Source: Phyllostachys edulis (taxonomy: Eukaryota; Streptophyta; Magnoliopsida; Poales; Poaceae). Taken from it: DNA of 64,000 nt. A program made the translations under genes and the position numbers. Where the stretch lies: NCBI GenBank assembly GCA_036346405.1, contig CM070562.1, forward strand, positions 77,953,482 through 78,017,481, in the 5' to 3' direction. This document shows, one piece after another, positions 12,168-24,047 of the stretch. Position 1 is the stretch's first letter. The number at the start of each line of letters is the position of its first letter. The notes below the pieces were generated by a model that made no database searches, was not told where the DNA came from, and saw only the letters and a list, made by a program, of their open reading frames with translations.

Positions 12168-13080
12168 AAATCATCTTGTCGAGTAGTTAGTAACTCAAAA
12201 GATAATTAACGAATTTAAAGACTAAGAAATGAAGTCAAATGTGATGACTTTATCCTAGCCCCGACTATTTGCTTAGTTTGTGAAAACTAAGTAAATAGTT
12301 TATCTCTCGCAAATCATCTTGTCGAGTAGTTAGTAACTCAAAAGATAATTAACGAAATAAAGACTAAGAATTGAAATCAAATTATCCTAGCCCCGACTAT
12401 TTCTTTGAGTTTGTTTAGACAAACTAAGTAAATAATCTCAGAGAAAAGGTTTCAAAACAGAGAGGTTTGTTTAACTTGTAGTTTTTGGGTCTCAATTGTC
12501 ATGCCTTGGTCGAAAGGGTGGTAACGAGTTGACACTAGGAAGTTCCTTCTAGTGGGCGGGACCACGTCTTGAGAGGAGAGTCTTCGACTAGGTAATGTTA
12601 ACATCTCCGACTAGTTTAATCAAATCGAGAACGGCAACTTGAGTTAAGCAAGCGTCTAGAGGATTTTAAAATATTTACTCGTCCTTCTCCGTTGGACTCG
12701 ATAAGTCTGTCCCGGTAGCAAGAGTAGGAACCGAACAAAGCTAGGAAGCTCCTTCCGATTAAGCGGGACCACGCAGAGAGGAGAGGCTTCGACTAGATGT
12801 GTCTCTTCCTCCCACCAGCTTGAGATGAAACGAGTACACCCAAGGCGGTTAAGCAAATCGAGAAAGTGCGCTCTTCTTAGAGTATTTTTCAAATTAGCGA
12901 AGAAATAAACTAAGGTGAAAAGAGTTGGCCTTCAAAAATATTTCGACTAAATAAAACCCGAAGTTCTTTGTGTTGGCCATAAAAGCGAGTAACGAGTCGA
13001 CACTAGGAAACTCCTTCTAGTAAGGGGACCACATGCAGAGAGGAGAGGCTTCGACTAGGTGATGTTATCGCCTTCCGACG
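12168..13080. repeat. Tandem and dispersed repeats in the gypsy 3' non-coding region
   Basis: A unit of about 140 bp is present twice in tandem (about 12168-12305 and 12309-12440). It contains CTTGTCGAGTAGTTAGTAAC and CCTAGCCCCGACTATTT. A second motif occurs three times (near 12530-12600, 12740-12800 and 12980-13070), with CACTAGGAA-CTCCTTC, GGGACCAC and GAGAGGAGAG-CTTCGACTAG. The 3' untranslated regions of Tat/Ogre elements are known to accumulate such repeats and to seed satellites. No convincing ORF lies here. Confidence 0.75.
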
Positions 13081-13179
13081 GTGTAAAAAAGCGGGTGTTT
13101 AAAACATAGTCGAAAAATAATGAAAGCACTACTCAAAAGTAAGACAATAGAGATAGAAAAACCACGATTCTTTATTGTC

Positions 13180-16100
13180 CGAATGGTGGTTACACATAGA
13201 ACTTGCGTGAATCGGGTCGATGTTCCAAGAATTCGAGAGAACTCGCCGTCTTCCATTGCCAATCGTCTCGAGCCACAGACGAGTAACCCGACCACGTGTA
13301 AGGACCTTCCCACTTGGGAGAAAGTTTGTTCGATTAGACTTGGATTGGCAAAGCCTCAATACCAAGTCACCTCTGACAAGAAGGTGCGAGGTTGAACCTT
13401 ACGATCGTAGTATCTTCGCAGGGCTTGTTGGTAGATTGCCGAACGAATTAGGGCCTGGTTTCTCCTTTCTTCAAGTAGATTAATATCATCTGCTCGAATT
13501 TGTTCCTGGTTGGAGTCCGTGAATGTTTCGACTCGTGTTGACCGTATCTTTAGTTCCGGAGGAAGCATAGCTTCAGCACCGAAGACTAAAAAGAAAGGTG
13601 TTTCTCCTGAGTCTGATCGGTAGTTGTCTGAATCGCCCATATCTGAGGGTAATTCTTGTACCCAAGCCCCCGAGCGTTTGATGAGCTGGTCGAAGACTCG
13701 AGTTTTAATTCCTCTCATTATTTGGCCGTTTGCACGTTCGACTGCCCCATTACTCTGGGGATGGGCCACAGAAGCATAACATAACTTGGTACCCAACTCG
13801 TCGCAAAATTCCTGAAATTTTGCGCTCGAAAATTGCTTACCATTATCTGTAATTATTCGACTTGGTACTCCAAATCGAGTAATTACGCATCTCATCATAA
13901 ACCGTTTTCTTTGCTTCGTTGTTATCGATCCGAGTTCGCTTCAATCCATTTTGTGAGCGTATCAATAGCCACAAAGGAACTCGAAACCTCCGGAGCTTTA
14001 GGAAGCGGTCCCGAGGATATCAAGACCCCAAGGTTGCAAAAGGCCAAGATAGAGGTATTGTTTGTAATGCCCGAGCTGGTTGGTGTATTTACGCTATGAA
14101 ACCGCTTGGACACACTTTTTAACCAACTCTTTAGCATCGTATAGGGCTGTTGGCCAGTAAAAACCTTGTCGAAAAGCCTTGCCGACCAACGTTCTGTAGG
14201 AAGCATGATTTCCACAAATGCCACCATGTATGTCGTGAAGGAGTGTTAATCCTTCGCTCTGAATGAATACATCGCATGAGCACCCCTTGAATACCTCGTT
14301 TATAGAGAACTCCTTCGACCAAAGTATACATTTTGGCTTTTCGGGATAAGCGATCTGCCTCGAGATCGTCTTCGGGTACAGAACCCTTCTGAAGATAATC
14401 ATAGATGGGCGCCATCCATGTATCCTCGTATTCTAGAGAGGCTGTCTCAATAGGAGGTGTCTCGGCTCTTTGACCGAGAAGGCTTCGAGTTGTTCCAAGA
14501 AGACTCCTTTTGGTACTTCAGATCTGGAAGAAGCTATTCGAGCAAAGGTGGTCTGAGGAAATTATCCTTTCGAGGATGAATTGTGCCTCGAAACCTAAAA
14601 ATGCTTTTCTAGCTTACGTACTTCGATAAGTACCGAGACATTGTCGGGTTAGAGCACTTGGTACTTTTACCGACTTGATTCACGACTAGTTGAGAGTCTC
14701 CTCTCACGAGTAGTCGGCGAATCGAGCGCTTTCATTGCTTTCGTATACCGACTAGCAAACCTTCAGATACGCCACATTATTAGTGGCACGAAAGTTTAAT
14801 TGTATGGCATACTTTAAGGTCTCTCCGGTAGGAATACCAGACCACCCGACCCGAGCCACTTAAAGTAAGCGACCGTCAAAGTACATAGATCCCATCGGTC
14901 GTGGGAATCAGATCGGGATCTGAGCGAGTTCAGATTTGTCCATTCGGCAACAAAGTCCGCCAAGATCTGGGATTTAACGGCCGTTCGGGACACGAAATGG
15001 ATGTCGAACTCCCCAAGTTCGTGACCATTTTGCCATGCGCCCCATTGTTTCCCTAATACGGAGGATCGCTCCCAAGGGAAACTCGGGCAAGACGACTAGT
15101 TTGTGCGCTGAAAATAATGCCGCATTTCCTCGAAGACATGAGGAGGGCATCTGAAGCTTTTGGACCTGAGGGTAACTCCTTAGGTCGTGTAAAACTTCAC
15201 TTACGTAGTAAACCGGTCGTTGTACATTTTCACGTTCTACAACCGATCTTCGCACCGACGCTATGGCGTGGCAACTAGGTAAACCAAGAGCGTTTCTTCC
15301 GCCTCGGAGACCGAATAGGAGCACTCGAAGGTACCTCTTGACATCCTCAAAGGCAGCGTTTGCCTCATTCGACCACTCAAAACTTTCGTGTCTCCTTAGA
15401 AGTTTAAAGAAAGGTAGTCCCTTTTCTCCCGATCGTGCGATGAAACGACTTAGAGCCGCCATGCACCTAGTGAGTTTGGACTTCTTTCCGGTGTAGTTGG
15501 AGGCGCATTTGTAAAATGGCTTTTATCTTTTAGGGATTCGCTTCAATTCCTCGTATAGATACTAGGAATCCAAGCAATTTCTGAAGAGATTCCAAACACA
15601 CACTTCTCGTGATTAAGTTTTAAGCGATGTTTTACGAGATTGTCGAATGTTTCTTGTAGGTCGATAATATGATTAAGTTTCTTGATGCTTTTGACAACTA
15701 AGTCATCAACATAGGCTTCTAGATTTCGCCTAATTGAGATGAAAAAGTTGCTGCATCAAGCGTTGAAAAGAAGCGGCATTTTTTAGACCAAATGGCATTT
15801 TGACATAGCAAAATATACCAAATGGTGTAATAAATGCGGTCTTTTCTTCATCGTCTAGACACATATTAATCTGGTGATATCCGAATATGCATCTAAAAAC
15901 TTAACATTTCACAACTGCGGTTGAGTCAACCAACCGATCGTCACGAGGTAAAGGAAAATCGTCTTTTGGACAAGCTTTATTAAGATCAATAAAGTCACTT
16001 TATCGCCATTTGCCGTTTGACTTTCTAACCATTACAGGGTTAGCCAACCATTCTGGATGGTTGACCTCTCTTATAAAGCCTGCTTTAAGTAGCTTATCCA

Positions 16101-16230
16101 ATTCTGATTTAATAGCATCTCGTCGATCAGGGGCAAATCTCCGCAATTTTTGTTTTACGGGTACTTTGTCAGGCCGTAAGGCTAGCCTGTGCTCGATCAC
16201 CTCCCTGGGGACTCCGGGCATGTCGGATGC
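13180..16230 (-). pseudogene. gypsy pol: reverse transcriptase, RNase H, integrase, disrupted
   Basis: Reading right to left, RT begins with the RRDAIKSELDKLLKAGFIREV segment at about 16130-16070 and VMVRKSNGKWR at 16000. The catalytic YVDDLV is near 15720-15700. RNase H and connection sequence follow, with AALSRFIARSGEKGLPFFKL at 15460-15400 and WSNEANAAFEDVKRYL at 15375-15330. The integrase zinc region (GGICGNHASYRTLVGKAF) is near 14230-14180. The catalytic core has ITDNGKQFSS at about 13850 and HPQSNGAVERANGQI at 13760-13715, where D and E are the expected acidic residues. The C-terminal region fades out near 13180. Several frameshifts separate these blocks. In an intact element this polyprotein copies and integrates the element. 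Confidence 0.88.
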
Positions 16231-19200
16231 TTGCCACGCGAATACATCTGCGTTAGCTCGGAGGAAGGTGATGAGGGCGTCTTCCTATTTGGGGTCGGAA
16301 GTATCCCCGATGCGAACAGTCTTCGAGGGCTCCCCTGCGTCCAGAGGAACCTCTTTGACTTTGTCGTTCGGCTTTGGTGCAGCTTTAGGCTTCGACTTGC
16401 TAGTCGAAGGCTGACTTTCTTCTCGAGTTGGTATTTGTCCTACCATCTCGAGGGATCGGCGATCGCGGTATCGCCATCTTCTTGTCACAATGGATTGTAA
16501 TTACTCCTTTGGGACTGGCATCTTAATACATTGATATCCATAATGAGTAGCCATTAGGAATTTTGCCAAAGTTGGTCGTCCGAGTATGGCGTTATATCTT
16601 GAAATGTCGAAATCGACCACATCAAAGGAGATTTTCTCGTCACGAAATTACTTGGTGAACCAAATGTTAAAGGAAGAGAAACTTGACCAATTGGTTTGGT
16701 GAAGATCGGTACAATCCATGGAAAGAGTATCGTCTCGGTCTTACTTTGGTCTGGGTGCTTGCATGTCATCCGGGCACTCGTAAATAAAATATTTAACGAG
16801 CTTCCACCATCAACAAAACTCGATTGACCGACAATTGTTGATGGTGGGTTCGACCACGATTGGGTATCGACTGTCGAGTCGAAGGATCGGCGATCACTCT
16901 TCTCAAAAGAAATGGTGACTTCCGACCACTTCGTAATTTATTGACGAGAGGAGGATCTATGGAGTTTACCTCGCGTTCGTGAGCCTTTGAGTTGTCGCTT
17001 TGATTCATATGCCGATGATCCCGTAGATGTGTTCAATGGTGTGTTGCGGATCCCGAACAGCATCTCCTCTTCGTCATCTCAAGATTTATGACCATTTGTT
17101 TGACCTACCGCCGAGGGTGGGAAGTGGTCCTTGTCGCTGTAGTAGTCTTCAAGCTTTCGTTGGAAGACCGGCGATTCTTGAAGGTCATGCCCTTCCTTTT
17201 TATGGAAAGGACACCACCTAGGCTTATCATTTTTCCGATCGGTAGCTTACCTTTGCCTCTGCCGAGTGTGGCTTGATGTGCGTGGCTCTTTATCATTCAC
17301 ACCAATACCTCCTTAGAACATTTGGGTTTTGACCCTTCATCTTATTCTTGGACTTTTTGCTTTCTTATCCTTCTTCTTACCAACTTTGGCTCTCGAGATG
17401 GATTGTCTTCACGATCGATTGTGTTGTTCCACTCGACCGCCTCGGAGGCGATAGCATATCGATCGGCTATTTGAAGAGTTCGCGATGACAGTAGGAGGAT
17501 TTAAAGCAATATCCTCTGTTATCCTTCTACTACGGACTCCTGGCTTGAAAGCCACGATGATGATGAATCGAAACTTTGAATTGAGTTCTGAACTGTTGGC
17601 GCTTGATGGCTGGCGCAATGTCTCGTTGTTATTCTGTCTCATCCGTGCAAGTCGTCCTCCTTTCGAGGCGATTGTATGTGCCTTGAAATTTGCGAGAGAA
17701 GATCGCAGAGATGTTGCCAGAATAGATCGACTCGAGTGGTTGGTTTAGTAACCACGATCGGCGATCCTTCGAGCACGCAGTTGGAAGGTAATTTGCCATC
17801 ACATGCTCTCCTCCTCCTGCTGCTCGAAGCATTTGTTGTGTAAATTTGAAGGAATTCGATGGGATTTTGAGAACCATCAAACTTCTCCATGTTCCTTTCG
17901 AAAACGAGGTGGCGTGAGCATTTCGGAGATCGGCGAGAATGCCGACATCGAGAATGACTTCTTGACGCCTCCTTTGTAGAAAAGAAGGGTTGATATCATC
18001 GGTGGTCGTACTCGGCGATACCCGATGAATGAGTTGACCCGACACATAATAGGTCTCGGTCCCACGAGGGAATACTCCTCGTAGTTTATCTCTATTGCTT
18101 GATTTCCATGTCGGAGTGGTGAGCGATCACCTTTCGAGGAGCTTGTTGATCATCATCATTTGGAAGACATTTCTTGAGTAGGAGATCGACACGACTTCTT
18201 CATTGCGCCGATTTCTCGCGGTGATATGTTGGATTGATTGGTAGCGAAGAAGTCGTATGGGTACGACTACTTGAATGATGTCGACGAGGAGCTTCGGCTT
18301 TTTCATTGTACTCGAAGCCTTTGTGCGATCTCTTCATTGAAGAGGTCGTAACTGGCGTTCGGGCTAGCTCTTGAGTTGGATTCTCGAGCAAATCATTGAT
18401 GTCTTTGGAGCTCTCGAGCTTCCTCGATTGATATTGAATCGCCCGAGCAAATTCTTTCGAGCTTCAATCTTCTTCCTTGAATTGCCTCAAGATTTTCCAT
18501 GTTAGACTCTTGAGATTGCCTCAATGAAGCGAGAATGTTGAGGATTTCCTGGCGTTCATGAAGGCGTTAGTCGTGTCGCTTGATGGTGGTGTCACAGCCA
18601 TTGCCACGAGGGCGCGATGTGTGACCTTGGGAAGAGTCTCCATCTCGGTCTCTAGAAGAGTGATCTTGATCCGAGGGAAGGGCGAAGACCTCCGTTGATG
18701 ATTCTCACTTGCGCTCGAGGCCTCTCCGCTTGAGGAGTCGTCGAGAGACACCATCTGGCGACTTGGAGTAATCCCCTCCAAGTAGGGGAAGTCCGGGTTA
18801 TAATCGTCTCCGTCGGCAGGTGTGACCTGCGGAGAGATGGTCGAATTTGCAGGAAAAGCATGCTTGATCCCGCTCTCTGGCGTTATCCAGAGAGAGAATC
18901 ACCAGATGCCGGTGAAGTCCTGGTGTGGCTTCTAGAGCTTGCCTCACCAAGTCGGACCGCCTTAGGGAACTTGGACACCGAGGAAAAACTCTCGTCAGGT
19001 CGTGAGTCCACTGGGTGTGGTCTGGTCGATTGACCCTTGCCCCTTGAGAGGTAGATTCCTCTCTTGGGCGTCTTGTTGTGGGGATAAGGATCCTCCTCAA
19101 CTCCACCGCGACATTGTCTCCTGGATCGTGGGAAGATCCCGGAGGCGGCAATGCCATAGGATGAGTCATCACTCGGTTAAATATCGAATCCGGCATCCAT

Positions 19201-19250
19201 GTCGACGTCTGCACAGACCGCCAAGTCGAACCAGTTCTCCTCGTTCCATT
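16231..19250 (-). pseudogene. gypsy gag and protease region, badly frameshifted
   Basis: The retrotransposon-gag domain is recognisable at about 18045-17630 across two frames. One frame shows FDGSQNPIEFLQIYTT. The other shows GGEHVMANYLPTACSKDRRS, then LLNQPLESIYS and FQGTYNR. Between gag and RT, near 16860-16790, the motif expected to be the aspartic protease core is preserved only as a WWWK-like remnant, so the catalytic Asp is not readable in this copy. The region 18200-18800 encodes Arg/Ser-rich low-complexity sequence typical of gag N-termini in this group. No frame is open across the region. Confidence 0.7.
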
Positions 19251-19313
19251 CTCACGCCATGAGTGCATGAGATTTGGAAAGCAGAGAATGTTTGACAAGA
19301 AATTACGGAAGAT

Positions 19314-19330
19314 CCCCACGGTCGGCGCCT
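19314..19330 (-). promoter_or_regulatory. Primer-binding site of the gypsy element
   Basis: The minus strand reads AGGCGCCGACCGTGGGG four bases inside the LTR. It closely resembles the TGGCGCC(C)ACCGTGGGG site common in plant gypsy elements and supports minus-strand orientation. The tRNA species is not assigned. Confidence 0.75.
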
Positions 19331-19334
19331 AACC

Positions 19335-20066
19335 GCTCGGTGTTTTAGAACCGAACTTACGTAAAGATTGTTTGATTCGGGGTCTCCTAGAATAGAATCA
19401 TGCGAGAGAGATTGACACGGAATTTTTATCTGAGTTCGGGCCTTCTCAGGAGAGAATAACAACCCTACTCTCTGTGTGTGTATGGTATTGAGTGTATCTT
19501 GAACAATCGGGGAAAAACTAAGACTATTACAGATAGTGCTTGTATTCTGATGGCTCCTCTTCCTCCCTTTCTCTAGTTGCCGCCTTTTATAGTATGTGAA
19601 GGGCGGCGGTTACTCAGTAAAGCGGCGCCTCATCACCTCTATGAATTCAGCGCATGTTGGTAGTAATTACGGTGTATTAATTCCTCCACGTCGCTCATGA
19701 CTATATACCGAGATAATGGGTATTACTTGCCATTATTCTGTAGAATAACAGCGTATGATGACTGTTTGAATCCCTTAATCAATAAGACCCACTTGTCTGC
19801 AGGTTCATTTGATTATAAGGTGGTCGTGGCTGACCTAGTCGTAGAGGAATCTACAACTATGTGGTAGTCGTAGCAAGACTTACGACTATGGGATAGTCGT
19901 AGCATAACTTACGACTATGGGGGTGGTCGTAGAAGAACTTACGACCATCCATTTGGTTCTTCCTTCATAACATTAAGGGGTACACTCAGGGTTCACATGA
20001 CGTCATATTTATCTATAATAAAAATTATAGATAAAAGGTAAAATGAGGATTATTATATCCTCGTCA
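19335..20066 (-). repeat. 5' LTR of the gypsy element
   Basis: This copy of the 6815-7553 repeat adjoins the CTGCT target duplication at 20067. Its inner end has GC where the other LTR has TG (19335-19336). The same TATA-like sequence and GTCGTA hairpin units are present. Confidence 0.92.
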
Positions 20067-20561
20067 CTGCTCTTCTTCCTTGTCCATTCGGGGGTTTTTT
20101 TATTCTAATTTTGCGGGCTATCGGCTAGATAGGAAGAGTACCTCAGGCACTAGTCACTTCTTAGGCACTTCTCTCGTCTCTTGGTCCTCTAGGAAGCAGT
20201 CCTCTATTGCTCAATCCTTCGCAAGTTTGAATATGTAGGCGTAAGCTAGTTTTTGTAGTCGATTTTGTGGATGGTATCTACTCTTAAGGACTTTGGGTTA
20301 AATTTTGCTAGTGTTCCTCTTCTCTGTGATAACACTTCTGCCATTAATATTGCTAAAAACCCTGTGCAACATTCTAGGACTAAGCACATAGACATTCGCT
20401 ATCACTTCCTTAGAGACCATGTAGAGAAGGGTGATATTGTGCTAGAATTTGTGGAGTCCGAGACTCAGTTAGCTGATATCCTCACCAAGCCTTTAGACCC
20501 AACTAGGTTTGCCACTTTGAGAAGTGAGTTAGGGGTAATTTATCCTTATGGGTTGGTTTGA
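20067..20561 (+). pseudogene. copia RNase H, C-terminal part, resumed after the gypsy insertion
   Basis: This continues the RNase H domain cut at 6814. CTGCT is duplicated, then GYRLDRKSTSGTSHFLGTSL at about 20120-20180 and SWSSRKQSS at 20185-20210 follow. The last open part (20265-20561) contains VPLLCDNTSAINIAKNP, HSRTKHIDIRYHFLRDHVEK and the terminal QLADILTKPLD that marks the end of plant copia pol. The stop is at 20559-20561. Several stops precede 20265. Joined to 4362-6814 it gives the expected end of the polyprotein, which proves the nesting order. Confidence 0.9.
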
Positions 20562-22235
20562 GGGGGAGTTGGTTCTTTTTTGAACTTTTCTTGTTCATCT
20601 GATCTTTCCTTGTTTTTTTTGTGAACTTTTTGATCTTGTTGATCTTTTTAGGCTTTTTGAGCTTTTCTTGCATCTCATTGTATCATATTGCATTCATATG
20701 AAAATCACAAAAAGATGCATTGTAACATAAGCTTTACTGTTTGTCTTTTAACTTGATGAAGCTTTGCTTATTACCATTTTGAGCTTTAGTACTTCAATTT
20801 TTGCTCAATGTCATGTCTAGTTCCTTGACTTGCTAGAATTATCATGCTTTCACATATGTAGTTAAGTCTTTGCTAAATATGCTAGAACTTTAAGACAACT
20901 TGAACTAAAAATTGCAATTTGTGGATCTCTTAGCTAGTTGCACAATTAGTGATCCTTTTGTGACACTAGCCCTGTCAAAATTGCTTTGTTAGTTTTTGAA
21001 TCTAGAATTGATCATTACTTGAGCTTCTTGTTCCTTTGAGAATCTAAAACTGCTCCTGTGCAAAATGAAAAATCAAACTTCAAGATTGTCGTGTGGTTAA
21101 ATTGTGCCAAACTACTCTCACGAGACTGCATGTCAAAGACATGAACTTGGAGATAGTTTGATGATCCAGACGATCTCATGGGGATTGCTTGTGAAAATTG
21201 ACATGAACCTCAAGATTTGTCGCCCTGGTTGAAGCTTAGAAAGAGTTTGTGGATGGCTCATAGTCTAGGATCTTCTTCACTAAGATAGACCTTTTATCAA
21301 CTTCAATATTAATTGCAAATGAAAAATTGTTGTAAAAAAAATTAGACGTTTAAGATATTTTGAGTAAAATGATTCAATTCAGGACTTTTTGTCTCTTAAG
21401 TGGTCATTGTTAGCTTCTTGATCTCATATTGACATTTTGACATGGCCATTATCACTTTAGGATCCCTGTTGATGAACTTGCTAAATTTGAAGCTTTGCTT
21501 AAATTGTTACAATTCATCGCTTTATCTTGAGCTTTCTAGCTTAGCTTTGTTATATATGTCTTAACATGATCTTGCTAGCGCCTTTAGGCTTGATATGTAT
21601 TGAGTAACAGTAGAAAAGCTAGCTTGTTCTTTTGGGTAATCTCCAAACCTTCTTGTACTCAAAAATTAAAAAATACAAAAAATGAAGCTACTCCATTGCA
21701 TTTCATGTATGCTCTTTCTTATGCATTTTTCTCATTTCTGTATTTATCATCTCTGGACGAGAGGAATGCGTGATTTCTTGATGACTCCATTGTCAAAGGG
21801 GGAGAAGATGTATAAAAATGTTAAAAAGGGGAGCTATTTGGAGAAAAAAATAGAGAAATTGAAATTTTCTGAAAAATAATGATCATAGTGAGGGGGAGCA
21901 TTTAATTTGCATTCTTATGATCGTATTGCCATTTTCTGAATTTGAATTGCAATTCTTGGAACCTCACAATGATCAAAGGTCAAATTGAATAATTGTTCTT
22001 TCATATAGACCTTAAGTGAGATTTTTTACTCTTCTCTGGAAATTGAAGCTTTCTTGCCTTCTTCTACCTTATCTCACTTGCCGATACTATTCTAAAGCCA
22101 ACTTGGTCACTTCCATTGCTTTCTCTTGCTTTTGGACCAAGTTGTGCCATTGCGCGAAAACGTCCAGTCTTTTCATTTTCAAACCTCAAACTTTCATTTT
22201 AGGGAAATTGCCAATGTGTTCATCAAGGAGGAGAT
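20562..22235 (+). other. Sirevirus-type 3' region with several polypurine tracts
   Basis: About 1.7 kb without a convincing gene separates pol from the 3' LTR. Purine tracts occur at 20561-20570 (AGGGGGAGTT), 21796-21806 (AAAGGGGGAGA), 21891-21900 and 22225-22234 (AAGGAGGAGA). The last directly precedes the LTR and is the functional candidate. Repeated polypurine tracts upstream of the 3' LTR are a reported Sirevirus feature. Some Sireviruses carry an env-like ORF in this interval, but none is visible here. Confidence 0.7.
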
Positions 22236-24047
22236 TGTGGATATCATGGGGATATGCTCACGATCTTAGGATGATGAAACAATTGACAATGGTTCTTAAA
22301 GTTTGTCGAATCTTCTGTTTTCAGCAAAATTAGAATTTTCGGTAGTACCGGCAAGTAACGTGCGGTATGACCACAATGGTAGAAGCGATGAGTATCGCTT
22401 GATCTTGATAATAAGCGACTTTAGTTGGCGGTATGGATTTTCTAGAAAACATGTTTTCTTTGATTTTTTGGTCTTCTATGAGAATCGGTATGACCGCAGT
22501 TATTGGAGCGGTACTACCGCACCAATGATTACATGGCGGTAGTACCGATTTTGTTGTGAATGTTTATCGACTTGGTGAAATGGTTTTTCGTTAGGTCAAG
22601 TTCATGGGTTTCAGTGCATATGTGTTGCATGATGCATGTTTTGACTAACGTGGGTCAAGTGCGAATAACTTGTTCCCGGAAACGATTTCTTGGTCTATTG
22701 TTGTGCAGGTTGCTTGGAGGTCAATGACGGTCAACGGCGAGGATGATCGGGACTAGGCTTGAGAGCTGAGGTTCAAGCATGGCAAAAAATGGATAAGGAT
22801 GACCGAACGGACAGTTCGGTGCGACAGGTTGCATCAAGCGGTGCGGGGGTCGGTGCAAGTGTCATGGTGGTTTCGGTGGGAGCTGGATGGGAGAGACTTG
22901 CCGACATGAAGAGAGCCGTTTATCAACCTACACATGGCGAAGCATGGAAGTGCTTTACGAAGATTGGACTCGGTCTTTGAAAAAGGATCGAGAAGGGGTA
23001 TTTTGGTAACTTCACCTAAATACCACCTTGGTGACCTTTTGCTAACCCGCGGCGCAAGACGGCACAAGGAGAAGCGGTTTAGATCAAGAGGAGATGAAGA
23101 CGGCGCTTTAAAATACGTGCGTAAGTGAAACCCGTTTGTGTGTGGGCTTCACGGGTGCCCATTAGGGTTTTCCTTCTAGAAGCTAGCCTCCACTATAAAT
23201 AAGGGAGGGTGCTGGTCTAGCACCTTCTCAACCCTTGTATTTTCTAAACCCTAATTTGTGTTTTAGGGTTAGGAGATGAATAGTGGAGATGTTAGGGTTC
23301 TAGGAGAGTTAGGTTGATTGTGTGCTCATGTATTTAGTTTTGTCCTCCTTGATAGAGTGGCTGTAAACCAATATCAATCTCAAATCAATCTAAGCAAGAT
23401 TTCTTAAGATGACTATCTCTTTGTTCTTGCTCTCTCTCTTTTGGTGATTTTGGGCTTTTGATGATTCGTTGGTTTTCCTTTGAGTTCTTGTGGTGATCTT
23501 ACTTGCTGTGATATGTGAAATGCATCTAAGATCATTTTGATCACCCTTGACCCACGAGCAAGTTTTAGATCATATTTAGGTTTCAAACTCAGTTTTGAAG
23601 CAACTTTCACTCAAACGAAAAAAGGTTGGAACTTTGCCAATGATCTTCACGATCTTTGGTTGGAGTAGATTCCTGACATCCTAGAGAAGGTATGTTTCAA
23701 GTTTCATGAAATTTGGAGTTACGGATCAAAAGTTATGCCAATTTTTGATTTCGTTTTCAGGCTGATTTTCCTATTCACTGTCTGATTTTACTGTTTATGC
23801 GGTAGTACCGATTATAGGTAGTACCGCTGGTTACACTGCGGTAGTTCTGATTTTGGTGTCTTTTGTGTTTTTAGCTATTTCTTTTGGGGGTTTGAATTTG
23901 ATTCGGTTCTAGTCTTCCGTTATCCTTATCTATTGATCTTAATAGCTCTCATAGCTATTAGAGTCAAGATCTTATTGAATTCGATTAAAACGAAAAAGAT
24001 ATAGTACTCCTATTCACCCCTGCTCTAGTCACTATTTTGGTCCAACA
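22236..24047 (+). repeat. 3' LTR of the plus-strand copia element
   Basis: It begins TGTGGATATCATGGGG directly after the purine tract and ends GGTCCAACA. TATA-like CTATAAATAAGG lies at 23192-23203. The palindrome CGGTAGTACCG and variants recur near both ends (22342, 22508, 22533, 23801 and 23818). Sirevirus LTRs are known for such conserved palindromes. The outer end sits directly in WAK coding sequence. Confidence 0.88.

Larger units (their letters stand above)
6815..20066 (-). mobile_element. Tat-like Ty3/gypsy retrotransposon with an antisense gene
   Basis: This is a complete insertion. It is bounded by near-identical LTRs (6815-7553 and 19335-20066) and flanked by the 5-bp duplication CTGCT (6810-6814 and 20067-20071). 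The coding direction is right to left: primer-binding site at 19330, gag-protease at about 19250-16500, then RT, RNase H and integrase at about 16500-13180. That order (RT before integrase) is the gypsy order. A long region between integrase and the 3' LTR carries tandem duplications and a plus-strand spliced gene with a Transposase_28-like domain. An extra ORF in this position is a known feature of Tat-lineage elements. The closely matching LTRs suggest this is one of the youngest insertions here, although the coding region already contains many lesions. Confidence 0.92.
4362..24047 (+). mobile_element. Plus-strand Sirevirus-like copia element, split by nested insertions
   Basis: This element provides integrase and RT (4362-6814), the end of RNase H (20067-20561), a long 3' non-coding region (20562-22235) and the 3' LTR (22236-24047). 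Its 5' LTR and gag are not in the window. They should lie left of position 1, beyond the minus-strand element that interrupts it at 4362. The gypsy element at 6815-20066 interrupts RNase H, with CTGCT repeated on both sides. The 3' LTR ends inside a WAK gene, so this copia element was the first of the three to arrive. Confidence 0.85.

Noticed and set aside
22759..22980. Small ORF in the copia LTR, with an antisense counterpart at 22834-23067
   Set aside because: Both lie entirely inside LTR sequence. A similar shadow exists in the other LTR (3646-3933) but with a different protein sequence.
1..24047. A single Sirevirus with its 5' half inverted
   Set aside because: The two LTRs differ in length and in the first 350 bp far more than two LTRs of one insertion should. 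Nested insertion of a second subfamily is simpler.
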